Source: Thermomucor indicae-seudaticae (lineage: Eukaryota; Mucoromycota; Mucoromycetes; Mucorales; Lichtheimiaceae). From it: DNA of 26,496 bases. The stretch covers positions 1 through 26,496 of the forward strand of contig JSYX01000094.1 of the NCBI GenBank assembly GCA_000787465.1, read 5' to 3'. Position 1 is the first letter of the stretch; each line of letters begins with the position of its first letter. Positions 12,401 through 21,457 of this stretch are shown here, one piece after another. The translations under genes and the position numbers were made by a program. Below the pieces are notes generated by a model that worked only from the letters and a program-made list of their open reading frames with translations, did not search any database and had not been told where the DNA came from.

Positions 12401-14254
12401 CACGCTATCGTCACCACGAAAAAATTGATTATGATCTAGTTGCGCATGTTGTGAAGCATATCTTGCGGTCAGAACAAGCCAAGCAAGACGAGAAACCTTT
12501 GCCTGCCATTCTGATATTCATGCCTGGTTAGTAGTTTCTGTTTAGAATAACACGACGGCGGCGCCGAAGTAACGGACAATATGCAGGCGCTATGGAGATC
12601 AAACGGTGCATTGACGCAGTACAGGCGGCATTATCATCATCTAAAAACTATTATGAAATCCTGCCGTTACATGCGAATCTATCACCGCAAGAGCAAACAC
12701 GGGTCTTTAAACCGGTACCGGCAGAGGTGTGCAAGATCGTTGTGGCGACCAATGTCGCCGAAACCTCGATTACTATTGACGGTGTTGCCTACGTCATTGA
12801 CACGGGTCGTGTGAAAGAGACGCAATATGATGCAAGCAGCAACATGCTGCACCTGGTCGAAACGTGGGCATCCCGAGCCTCCTGCAAGCAGCGTCGAGGA
12901 CGCGCTGGTCGCACTCGGCCTGGACACTGCTACAAGTTGTTTATGCGAGACACAGAGGCTGACAAGATGCGTGTGCAGCAATTACCAGAACTGTTACGGA
13001 CGCCGCTTGAACAGCTGTGTCTGCAAGTAAAGGCTATGGGTGAACAAGATGTGAGATCTTTCCTGCGTAAAGCCATAGACTCTCCCTCGCTGGAAGCGCT
13101 CGATCGGGCCATCGAGACGTTGCAGGCCGTAGAGGCGATTGATGAGACTGGTAGCTTGACGCCTTTAGGACAACATATGGTTAGAGTAGAACATGAAAAC
13201 GGAAGAAGATCGAGACTAAAGGAATATCTATTAGGCATCCATCCCTGCCGATCTCCGTGTTGCTAAAATGCTTGTGTTAGGATCGATATTCCGATGTCTG
13301 GATGCGATTCTCACGATAGCGGCTACCATGTCTGTGAAGAGCCCGTTTACGTCACCGATGGAACGACGGGAAGAAGCCGCTCGATGTCGTCAGCAGGGAT
13401 TCTCATATGGCAAGAGCGACTGGCTCACGGATATGAAGGCTTTTGATGCATGGCAGGAGGTCATGAAAGCCAAGGGAACACGTGGGGCGCGGTCATTCTG
13501 CGAAGAGAACTTTTTGTCGTTCACAACACTGACCGAGATTGCTTCCCTGCGACGACAATATGCAGATGCGTTGACTGATATCGGGTTTTATGAGCCAAGG
13601 CGTCGTGACTATTATAAAGAGAACAGTCAGAACGTGAACCTTGTCAAGGCAGTGATTTTCGGTGGATTGAATCCGAATCTGGCAAGGATTCGAATGCCGG
13701 ATACAAAGTACGACAAGGTGTTGAGTGGGACGGTTGAACGGGAAAAGGAGGCGCGAGAAATCAAGTTTTATACCAAGGACGATGGTGAGTTTCTATTCCT
13801 GGCTATGGAGCTTTTGTCTAATGATATTATTAGGAAGAGTATTCCTTCATCCATCGAGTATCCTGTTTACAAACAACCATTATACTGGTTCATATTTGAC
13901 ATACTTTTCAAAAATGGCAACCTCCAAGGTGTTCCTACGGGATGCAACAGAAATTCCTTCGTACGCAGTATTATTCTTTGGCGGACGAGTAGACATCGAT
14001 CATCTTGGCCGAGGATTGAAGGTTGGTGAATGGGTCCAGTTTCGAGCCTGGGCACGTATTGGAGTGCTTGTCAACCAGTTGAAGCGGTTACTCGATGCTG
14101 AACTGGATGATAAAATCCAAGATCCCGATGTTGATGGTAAGCAAAGTAAGACGTGGCTGAGTTGATGAAGCGACTGATCAGTCTATATGATATAGTGGCA
14201 GCAAGCAGGGTTGTGCAGGTCATGATTACCCTGATAAGCCGTGATGGTGTCTGA
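9439..14254 (+). CDS. DHX57: DHX57/YLR419W-like DEAH-box RNA helicase
   Basis: Fourteen exons: 9439-9597, 9661-10263, 10320-10452, 10512-10532, 10590-11600, 11666-11736, 11795-11915, 11975-12079, 12133-12193, 12258-12526, 12587-13179, 13235-13784, 13834-14136, 14196-14254; 4059 nt, 1352 residues, close to human DHX57. Order of parts: low-complexity Lys/Ser N-terminus, a dsRBD-like region (about 55-140), UBA domain (about 258-303, with [10 protein letters not shown]), a second UBA-like helix set (about 325-370), RWD domain (about 385-495, [14 protein letters not shown]), then the helicase core. Core motifs: [12 protein letters not shown] (about 597-607), Ia TQPRKVAA, Ib [17 protein letters not shown] (about 700), [21 protein letters not shown] (about 906), [14 protein letters not shown] (about 952), followed by HA2 and OB-fold (FLHPSSILF). 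An RNA-dependent ATPase/helicase is expected; its biological target is not known from sequence. The UBA plus RWD layout separates it from Prp-type DEAH helicases. Confidence 0.95.
9598..9617. repeat. TG microsatellite in first intron of the DHX57-like gene
   Basis: GTTTGTGTGTGTGTGCGTGT forms the donor end of intron 1 of the helicase gene. Repeat-length variation here would bear directly on the donor site. Confidence 0.8.
10512..10532 (+). other. 21-nt microexon of the DHX57-like gene
   Basis: A 21-base exon lies between introns 10453-10511 and 10533-10589. It starts and ends in phase 1, so it adds exactly seven residues within CLHVPED at the end of the UBA domain, and skipping it would leave the reading frame intact. 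Confidence 0.8.
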
Positions 14255-14430
14255 AAAAGAAGAGACTATTTAGTTTACTTAATGCGCAAAAAATGTACAG
14301 AAATAACTTTTCACAAGTTTGAGCAGGCAGTATACAATGTGAGCGTGTGCTAGTGTCTGGGTGTGGTGGGCGAGAGTTAAGAGATGGGGCAAATTAGATT
14401 ATCAAGGGCATGTATGAGATGCAACAAAAT

Positions 14431-14758
14431 TCACGCAAGGATTTCGCAATGGTTAGATGAGGAGAGAACGGAAGAGTCGCTGTTGTTGTCGTTTTGAGAC
14501 TTTTCGGCATTAGCACGGTTTGCCAACATTTCCTCCATTTGTCGTCGCCATTGTGAACGCAATGTCAAAAGTTCCACCATATCGTTATAAGTCAATTTGG
14601 CTACTTTTTGAGCTGTACGATCTAGATAATAATAACGAACAATTAGCTAAAAGAAAAAATGAATGTGCGAGTTGGATCGTACCATATTCTTCGTTTGCAA
14701 AAGTACTAATAAAGTCAATGTGTTGAGAGAATTGAACGCGCTTTTGTTGAGCAGCCAT
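14431..14758 (-). CDS. Small protein with RVxF-type PP1-docking motif
   Basis: Exons 14758-14683 and 14621-14431 (intron 61 nt, GT-AG) encode 88 residues. The N-terminus reads MAAQQKRVQF, where KRVQF fits the RVxF consensus for docking to protein phosphatase 1. It continues with DFISTFANEEYDRT and a hydrophobic/Leu-rich stretch VAKLTYNDMVELLTLR followed by a basic/acidic helix, and ends in a Ser/Asn-rich tail. The EYDR-plus-leucine-helix arrangement after an RVxF site is reminiscent of phostensin/taperin-type PP1 binders, but this is inference from memory and from the motif. The ATG at 14758 is the first in frame. It is convergent with the DHX57-like gene, with 176 bp between stops. Confidence 0.75.
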
Positions 14759-14801
14759 GGTTTGCAAACTTGGGCTTTTTCGTCTTCCTTTCCCGCCCTC
14801 A

Positions 14802-14811
14802 TTTATATATC
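14802..14811 (-). promoter_or_regulatory. TATA-box candidate for the small RVxF protein gene
   Basis: On the minus strand an ATATATAAAT element lies about 44 bp before the ATG at 14758. It is followed by a GC-rich then purine-rich short leader, the layout of a TATA promoter with a short 5' UTR. Confidence 0.5.
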
Positions 14812-16450
14812 TTGGGGCTTCCGCGGAAGCAGCATTCTGTTTCTAAATTGGATTGTCTGTGCTTTTGATTTCTTGCTTTATCCCTTCATCCGAAAACAAG
14901 GGGACTTTGTTGTGACGCTTCTTCTTTCTCATTTTGTTCATCTATCAACCTGTTTATCAGACAAATCCTTGAAAACAACCATGATGTCTGTCTTTCTTTT
15001 TCTGCCCAAAGATCTAAAAATTGAAATCGCAATTAATTTTGTCCCACCAAAATGGGCCAAACCGGACCTTGCATGAATGCACACTGTGCTACCTTACTTA
15101 AAAAGGTTTATCAGACAAGTCCACATGTGATGCAGCCAATAAAATGCAACAGGAGGCAAGCCCTTTTCTGATAAGCAATCCCCTTTCTGTTATTACCAAC
15201 TTGGCTACTATATATAAAACCATGGTCTCGAATCTCTATTGTAGTCGTGCTTTGCTACTCTATCAATAAAAGAATCGCTTTTAAGAAAGAGTTTCCATTG
15301 CGCCGTTGCTGAGCAAAGCAAAGCCATTTTCCTGAACATCTGACCTGCAACATACCACGGAGTTAATATGAGAAAAGAAAAGGCTGACAGGATGCGGTGA
15401 AGCTGCCGCTATAGCTCAGTCAATGGTTGTACATGCATGGCAATTTGAGCGAGTCGTTCACGGGGGTACGTGTCAATGTAGGGCCTGCTCGACATAGCGA
15501 GGAGAACCAGAAAAATGATTCAATATAGCAAAGTCTACATACCAATAATATCGTGCGTCCGCTGTATCCGAAACTATGCAAGATGTCGATGACATGTACC
15601 GTTTACTTTCAGGGCAGTTCATATCGGAGGATAAATGCTACCACGTACTGCTGAAGCCGATTACCGCTGGGGAATGCTGTCTGTTGTATAGAAGCAGATG
15701 GACATATACAAGCCTAACCGAAAGGTCCTGCGCGTTTTTGTTGCGAACGAGGTTATCGGCAACATCCGCTAACGACAACGTCTTTTAGACGCGTCGCGTC
15801 TCGCTACACCATCTCTTGCGCCATTTCAGGGATGAATAAGCAAGAAGGAGCTCTTGCAACTGCAAATTGACCATCACAGTGATACTGATATTGATTGGCC
15901 TTTTCATATCTGCACGCCAGAGCAGAACCTGAAACCGAGAAAATGAAGCAGTGCTTAATTATGTTGTAGGGCGACACGGAGCTGCTGCTTTATGTTTCAG
16001 TGTTATCACTCTGCGAATGCAACGCGTTTCATTAAAGATTTCATACACCGTCCAAAGAAATGCTGCGGATAACGTGGACCGGACGCACCAAGAGACACAC
16101 GCTGAAACCACATCGGCTTTGACGGTAAATATCCGTAGATGGCTCAGTGGATTGTTTTCCCGCCTATGCCAAATGTTCCCAGGAACTGACCGTTAAATCA
16201 CGCGAACATGTCTCAAGATAACGTACATCAGTATGACCCTATATACAAATGCCAAAATGTTCCAACTTCTGCATGGATCGGTGTCAACACCCAAAAAGGC
16301 TACGCCGCAGTCATCGGGCGGGGGGCGGAGCGCCAGAGCGTACCCGAAATTTCCAGAGTATTGGGTTTATGCCTATTCAAAAGCCAGTCAGCCACTGAAT
16401 TTCACAACGCGTTATCCTTCTTTCACTCGTTTCCTTCATTTTGTTGATCA
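14812..16450. other. Gene-poor intergenic region with GATA-type motifs
   Basis: About 1.6 kb without a gene I can support. Open frames on the plus strand (15576-15788, 15951-16196, 16208-16447, 16233-16538) show no family likeness and the last two overlap the Ecl1-like start region. Two exact copies of the 13-mer GTTTATCAGACAA lie at 14954-14966 and 15106-15118, and CTGATAAG at 15168-15175; all contain a GATA core. A TATATATAAAA element sits at 15209-15219 on the plus strand with no coding start close behind it. This interval likely holds the promoter and 5' leader of the Ecl1-like gene, and possibly a non-coding transcript. Confidence 0.45.
15209..15219 (+). promoter_or_regulatory. TATA-box candidate with no nearby coding start
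   Basis: TATATATAAAA is a strong TATA match on the plus strand. The next supported coding start on that strand is 16451, more than 1.2 kb away, so this could serve a non-coding RNA, a long leader containing an unrecognised intron, or be chance in AT-rich DNA. Confidence 0.3.
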
Positions 16451-16825
16451 ATGGATCTCTCTTGGTGCATCATTTGTGACAACCGTTTGGACAATGACTC
16501 TGTATGTCCCTCTAACGCTTTTCTTCCATTGCGGTTAATCTAACGACTTGTATAGAATCTGTATTGCTCAGATGCCTGCAAAATGAAAGATTGCAACGCA
16601 ACAACGGGAACACCCAAAGGTCGAGCTTCATCACCTGTGGCAAAGAACACAAAGACTAGCAAACGTACTGCTGCTGCGCCTTCGAGTTCTTATCCTTGGA
16701 TTCCGTTGTACCGCCGACGTCGCCCCGGCTTCTTCATTGTGCCCAAGCGATCTCCACAAGCGTGCAAGCCCACTGGATCCTTGACATCACAAGAGCATTC
16801 AATCAACAACAACGTTGTCGTCTAA
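16451..16825 (+). CDS. Ecl1-like small zinc-binding protein
   Basis: Exons 16451-16501 and 16556-16825 (intron 54 nt, GT-AG) encode 106 residues. The start MDLSWCIICDNRL is followed by SNLYCSDACKMKDC, giving paired Cys-x2-Cys and Cys-x3-Cys ligands. This resembles the ECL1/2/3 family of fungal zinc-binding proteins, which begin MDL-x-x-C and carry a YCS-x-x-C motif; in fission yeast Ecl1 extends chronological lifespan. The remaining 75 residues are basic and Ser/Thr/Pro-rich with a PWIPLYRRRRPGFF patch, probably disordered. An in-frame TGA six bases before the ATG fixes the start. The zinc ligands are split between the two exons, so neither exon alone reveals the family. Zinc binding and stress/ageing regulation are inferred from the family. 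Confidence 0.8.
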
Positions 16826-17341
16826 ATTCCGTCCTCCCACAACAGCATTTGTTATTCACACACATCGGTATGTATATATATATTTTAACCCTTCATCGTT
16901 TATCATCAGAAAATGAACAGATCCAAATACCCCTCACCCCGTCCCTCCACATTATATATGATAACCCCCTGTTTCCCGAAGTGAACAAGCTCATGATTAA
17001 ACAAACAAACTGCGTACTATGTCCCTTCCTTTTTCAACGATAAACGTGTAGTTGTTCATGCATGTGACGCGAAAGAACGCGTCCTCATGGGTTGATTCGG
17101 AGATAAAGAGTCGGAACGACAACCGCAGCAACCATGACAGTTACTCATGATCAACTCTCTATCGGCAAGTCCATGTTCTTTACTGGTTACGTATGAATGT
17201 CACCTTCCAGTTTTGCGTCAATTGGTGATAATAGATGCAGATTTTCGGCTGGTCACGGACATTTACATTTTCAGATTCAGAGTTTTTCCCGCCCATTCTG
17301 GTTTTTCCCACTTTTCCCTTCTTCTTTCACTCAGTTTATAA
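16826..17341. other. Intergenic region between Ecl1-like and UPF0303 genes
   Basis: No gene is supported in this 516-bp interval. It contains the 3' end of the Ecl1-like gene and the promoter of the UPF0303 gene. It is pyrimidine-rich just before the start at 17342 (CTTCTTTCACTC), typical of a short fungal 5' leader. A TATATATATTTT tract lies near 16875. Confidence 0.5.
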
Positions 17342-17997
17342 ATGGAAGAAAGTGTCCGGTTAGAGCTCCAAGAACTGTTGGATCAGGAGCAGCGTCTCCA
17401 GTTCAAGCGGTTCACATCCGAGGATGCGCTCAAGCTGGGTCTTGCGATCCTCAAGAATGCGGAACCTTACGGCCGTCCTGTCGTGATCGATATCAGTTTG
17501 GCGGGTCATCAACTGTTTCATTATGCTATGCAAGGCACTGGCCCTGATAACAACGAGTGGGTTCGCCGTAAAAAGTAAATGAGATTGAGAATTTTCTTCT
17601 TCGGCCCACCTTTACTAAGCACACATCATATACAACAGTAATACGGTGATGCGTTTTAGACACTCGAGTTATTATATGGGTCGGTACTGTGCCAGCCAAA
17701 ACAAGTCCCTTGAAGAAAAGTACTTTGTGAGTACGACTGGGGTGGTGGAGGAAGAAATAGGAAGAAGGCGGCTTATATTGGTGAAAAGGTCTCGGAAAAG
17801 GAATATGCCGCGCACGGTGGTGCATTTCCTCTTATCATCAAGGACGTTGGTGTCGTTGGTTGCATTACAGTTTCTGGCCTTGCTCAGAAGGTAAGCGTTC
17901 CATTACGGCTGGGGACGATAAACCAAGACTAATTTGTTTTAAGGATGACCATGGCTTGGTCGTCAAAAGCATAGCTCAACACATCATGGAACAATAA
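17342..17997 (+). CDS. UPF0303 family protein (Ybr137w/HbpS-like fold)
   Basis: Exons 17342-17574, 17639-17726, 17789-17890 and 17944-17997 give 158 residues in phase. The sequence matches the UPF0303/DUF336 family: [19 protein letters not shown] in the first exon, [17 protein letters not shown] after intron 1, [20 protein letters not shown] after intron 2, and [11 protein letters not shown] at the C-terminus. Length is as expected for yeast Ybr137w (about 160-180). Yeast Ybr137w forms a decamer and has been linked to the GET tail-anchored-protein pathway; bacterial relatives include the haem-binding HbpS. Which, if either, function applies here is not visible. Cytosolic location is expected because there is no signal peptide or membrane segment. 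Confidence 0.9.
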
Positions 17998-18106
17998 TCC
18001 GCGTAGAATAATAAAGAGAATGTTGTCTTTGGTCGAATTGTACGACAACAGATGCCCCCCTTAGCTCCGCCCTCCCTTTCTTTCCTTCTTTCCATGTAGA
18101 GAGAGC

Positions 18107-19528
18107 ATGCTCTTGATTGACGCAACTCTCACATTTGCAGACTCATTCCAGGCGTTTCGCAGACAAACCGTCAATGACACATTGTTCAATGCTGGCTGCA
18201 CTGCGTTTCTCTTGTACGATCAAACAAACGTAAGCTAGTTGGGCCGAGACGCGCACACATACAGACAGACAGACCGCTAAAGGAGAGGAGGGCAATAGGA
18301 CGCCGCAGAACGTCTGACGATTTTGTACATTCTGTATGCCCTGTACGCGGAATTACCGTTGGAGCGTAACCCTTTCTTGACGTTCTTTCTGGAGTTTGTG
18401 GATGGTCGAGGAAGTATTCTAGAACAACACTTTGTTCACTGTCTCTTGAGTGGGCAAATCGAAAAGGTTTCTTCGATGAAAGCCCTATTAAAGAGGAGCG
18501 ATATGCTTATTGTTCTGTTATTTGTAGATCAAGAACTACACACCTTTGACAGTGTGCGAGCAAGGGTTATTATTAGATTGGGTCGAACCACCAGATGTAT
18601 CCCGTCTCCGAGACAGTGTCGCTCGGTTACTAGACTTCTCGTAAGGATATCCTTAATTAACATTTGACCCCTGCCCCACTCTAAAAAATAATTAGACTCA
18701 TGCTTGGTGGTGATCGGCCGAAATTGACAACTAAGGTAAAGTATCATCGTCTCGCATTTTTACTCTTGTCGCGTTATACTTAGAGATCCAACCAAAAGGA
18801 AGACAAGTCACTGGAAGATGCGATTCAACTTGTTGTGGACGCGTGCAATCGGACACTGACTTTACAAGAACAGCAGGTTAGTAAAAGAAATTTGGACGGA
18901 TTGAGAACTAGTGTTCATAAACTTTTACTAGGTTCTCCTCAATAAGTTCAAGGATCAGGGTCTAAAGTTGGCCGAGAGTTGCCAGTTACCACCGGAACGT
19001 TTACGCGACATCGTCGATAACAATCATTTTGTGGCTGTGGATATCATACCCACATTCTTACAATTGCCGTACGGCGAAGAGTGAGTAAATTAGTTGATGT
19101 CTGTCCTCCAGATGTCTGTCTGACTAGGTCGGACCAACGCAGGTATTTGAAGGCCCTAGCGCAGACTCCAGTGAGCAGCGACTCGATAGAAGTTGTCCAT
19201 CATTTGGCAACCTCAACGAAAGAAGGTCTTCTCTCTCAAGACTTTTTACATTTGTATATATCCAGCAGTATACGCACATGCGATCTGCATGAGGATGGGC
19301 CTTGGAAGGACAAGCATGTTCGACTTGTAGGTGCTGTGGCTGGGAGCGGGATGGACGGCGACTAAAATGGGATAATTATAGGTTGCAAGGTTTCTCCATT
19401 CCTTGTTGGAAAAGAATATCATTCCCGCGTCAGAGTATCTGGTCGAGATCCAATCGTTTTGCGTAGGTAACTTTCGATTCAAAGATGTCACGACATTGTT
19501 CCAGAGAATCCAGAGAACACCTCGGTGA
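18107..19528 (+). CDS. CNOT11: CCR4-NOT complex subunit 11 (CNOT11)
   Basis: Eight exons: 18107-18229, 18299-18466, 18528-18640, 18696-18735, 18784-18876, 18932-19080, 19143-19326 and 19382-19528; 1017 nt, 338 residues. The first half has ERNPFLTFFLEFVD, a CNOT11 N-terminal signature (NPF). The C-terminal DUF2363 region reads NNHFVAVDIIPTFLQL, SIEVVHHLATS, LHLYISSSIRTC, HVRLVARFLHSLLEKNII and VEIQSFC, which lines up segment by segment with human CNOT11. This subunit, with CNOT10, docks to the N-terminus of CNOT1 in the CCR4-NOT deadenylase; it is present in animals but absent from budding yeast. The start is the first ATG compatible with the exon; an upstream exon cannot be excluded. Convergent with TIM13, with 39 bp between the stop codons. 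Confidence 0.93.
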
Positions 19529-19567
19529 TCGTTGTATGTTATTTTCTATACAAAACCTTTTATATAT

Positions 19568-19995
19568 CTACATGCCACCAAAGGATTGGTTTGCGGATTC
19601 ACGTTGGATACGCGAGACGTATGCGCGAGAGACGACATTCCAGGCTTCCATATAGCGGTCCATGCATTTGGACAGACAGGCTTGTTCGCCACTGTCCAGC
19701 TGAGCACCAGGCTTAGGAACACACTTTAAGTAGCACTTTTCATTGATTTTCTATTATATAACAACCATGGTTTGAACAATCAAGAAACGCGTAATGAGAA
19801 AAAGAAAGGGAACCCACGTTGATCAATTCTTGAGCATTAGCCAAGGCAAGTTCACTGCGAACCTTGTCCATGACTTCCTGCTTCTTGCTGCTCTGTGTCA
19901 ATGTTACTATATAAGTTTATTCCTTTCTTTTGAATTCGTCATTGCAAACGTACCATGTCACCGCCAAAGCTGTATCCAGAAGAATAGTCGCTCAT
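19568..19995 (-). CDS. TIM13: Mitochondrial import chaperone subunit Tim13
   Basis: Exons 19995-19954, 19892-19818 and 19750-19568 encode 99 residues. The product has the twin Cys-x3-Cys motif of small Tims (CYLKC and CLSKC, 15 residues apart... spacing as in Tim13), preceded by [15 protein letters not shown] and followed by [15 protein letters not shown], matching Tim13 of yeast and human. Tim8-Tim13 hexamers carry hydrophobic precursors through the mitochondrial intermembrane space; the cysteines form two disulfides through the Mia40 relay. The N-terminal 14 residues are Gly/Ser-rich, as usual. Both introns are GT-AG (61 and 67 nt) and in phase 0. Its start lies only 113 bp from that of MRG15 on the opposite strand, so the two share a short divergent promoter. 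Confidence 0.96.
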
Positions 19996-20108
19996 TTTGT
20001 TCTTTCAATATAACGAGGAAATACGAAAAACAAGTTGATGAAAAAAATAAGGGTCGGAGAACGCGCGCGCCACAAAGAGCAGTCATTTCCTCTTTCCTTG
20101 CTTGACTT
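19996..20108. promoter_or_regulatory. Divergent promoter between TIM13 and MRG15
   Basis: The 113 bp between the two head-to-head start codons must hold both promoters and both 5' leaders. The stretch is AT-rich with A tracts near 20040 and a CGCGCGCG run near 20063. No TATA box is obvious on either strand. Confidence 0.55.
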
Positions 20109-21315
20109 ATGGAATTCAATTATGATAAAGATGAGCGTGTCCTATGTTATCATGGACCGTTATTATACGAAGCAAAGGTGCGAGCATTAGAGTTGGTTTA
20201 CAGTTCTTGTTATTCTGACCGAATAATAAAAGATTATAAAACGCGAAATGCGGCAAGAGGATAACCAAGAGATTCCACAATACCTTGTTCATTACAAGGG
20301 CTGGAAACAAACGTAAAGCAACTAAAGAGATTTGGTCCAGAGTTGTTTACTAAGAAGACAAGTTATGGTCAGCTGGGACGAGTGGGTGGATGACGAACGC
20401 ATTTTAAAATGGAGTGATGCCAATTTGCAGAAACAACAGCAATTAAAGGAAATGTATACGCGGCGCAAACCAAGCTCACGCGCTCCATCAAGTACAACTG
20501 CTTCAACGAGTACAGCTGAGGAACCCAGGAGTCGAAAACGACATCGCGATTCTATTTCAGAAAAGGCACGAGGGGTGGAAGATGAACTGACGCGAGAATC
20601 CAGTTTTCGGCTACCGATGCCAGATTCTTTAAAAGGACGACTCGTGGACGATTGGGAACGAGTGACTAAAGACCGTCAGGTAATTAGATCTCGTATTTCA
20701 TGGCACGACAAGTTAAACTTGGATGCATATGTATAGTTGACTCAACTCCCACGGACGCCGTCAGTATCAGATATTTTGGATCAAATTTACGATGCTTTTA
20801 AAGGTCGTAGCAAAATGTAAGTAAGCTTCAGTGGTTCGAAAGTGAGCAAGATATGGGTTGACTCTGTATTGTAGAAGCGACGAAGCACTTGAACAAGTCA
20901 TTGAGGGTGTCCGGTTATATTTTAACAAGACACTAGGCACTACATTGTTATACCGTCCGGAACGCAAACAGTTTGAAGACATTCAATTGGCTCACCCGGA
21001 TAAACCATTGTGCGATATCTACGGAGCGGAGCATCTCTTGCGGCTATTTGGCAAGTCCTGGTAATAGAATAAGAAAAGATAGCAGCAATGGCTTATTATT
21101 ATTCTCCTCCCTTCTGTCAGTCGAATTACCATCACTCATGGCTCGGTCCAACGTTGATTCCGAAACGCTCGAGTTGCTAAAGACGACCTTTGCGGACTTT
21201 TTAGGGTTGGTAGAAATTCTTGTGCAACCAACATTTTGTATCTCACTCTCACACAACTCTCTACTACTCAAGATTTCTGCAGGATCATGAGAATCAGATT
21301 TTTCCTGAACGGTAA
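20109..21315 (+). CDS. EAF3: MRG15/Eaf3/Alp13 chromodomain-MRG protein
   Basis: Exons 20109-20177, 20233-20312, 20373-20679, 20737-20816, 20875-21050, 21121-21209 and 21283-21315; 834 nt, 277 residues. The N-terminal chromo-barrel domain is spread over three exons: FNYDKDERVLCYHGPLLYEA, YLVHYKGWKQTWDEWV with the aromatic residues that bind methyl-lysine. A basic Ser/Thr-rich linker follows (RRKPSSRAPSS, RSRKRHRDS). The MRG domain begins at LPMPDSLKGRLVDDWE and includes YGAEHLLRLFVELPSLM. The family sits in NuA4/TIP60 acetyltransferase and Rpd3S-type deacetylase complexes and reads H3K36 methylation. Intron 5 (21051-21120) has a GC donor (GCAAGT), the only way to obtain LLRLFVELP. The protein ends QIFPER, shorter than human MRG15; the stop overlaps a GTAAAT that could act as a further donor, so an extra 3' exon cannot be ruled out. 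Confidence 0.93.
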
Positions 21316-21399
21316 ATGATGTCAGGGACCACACCCACTTCTTTTCGTTATCGATAAACTCTCCTTGCCCGACCCATCCCGATAATATTCCATTCAGAA

Positions 21400-21409
21400 T
21401 ATATAAAAG
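21400..21409 (+). promoter_or_regulatory. TATA box of the F-box gene
   Basis: TATATAAAAG lies 58 bp before the ATG at 21458, in the 142-bp gap after MRG15. The position and sequence fit a standard TATA element with a short pyrimidine-rich leader (TTTTCCCGTTCTTTTG). Confidence 0.65.
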
Positions 21410-21457
21410 ACCAATGCTTCATTTTCCCGTTCTTTTGTTTCCTGTCAATACAGAACC

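Noticed and set aside
15407..15475. tRNA-like stretch (GCTATAGCTCAGTCAATGG as an A-box look-alike)
   Set aside because: No matching B-box, no acceptor-stem pairing and no anticodon arm could be drawn.
15576..16196. Plus-strand ORFs of 70 and 81 codons in the gene-poor block
   Set aside because: No recognisable domain, no consistent splice linkage and no coding-like conservation known.
16208..16538. Two overlapping plus-strand ORFs just before the Ecl1-like gene
   Set aside because: The Ecl1-like start at 16451 lies in a third frame and has conserved zinc ligands; these ORFs lack any family signal.
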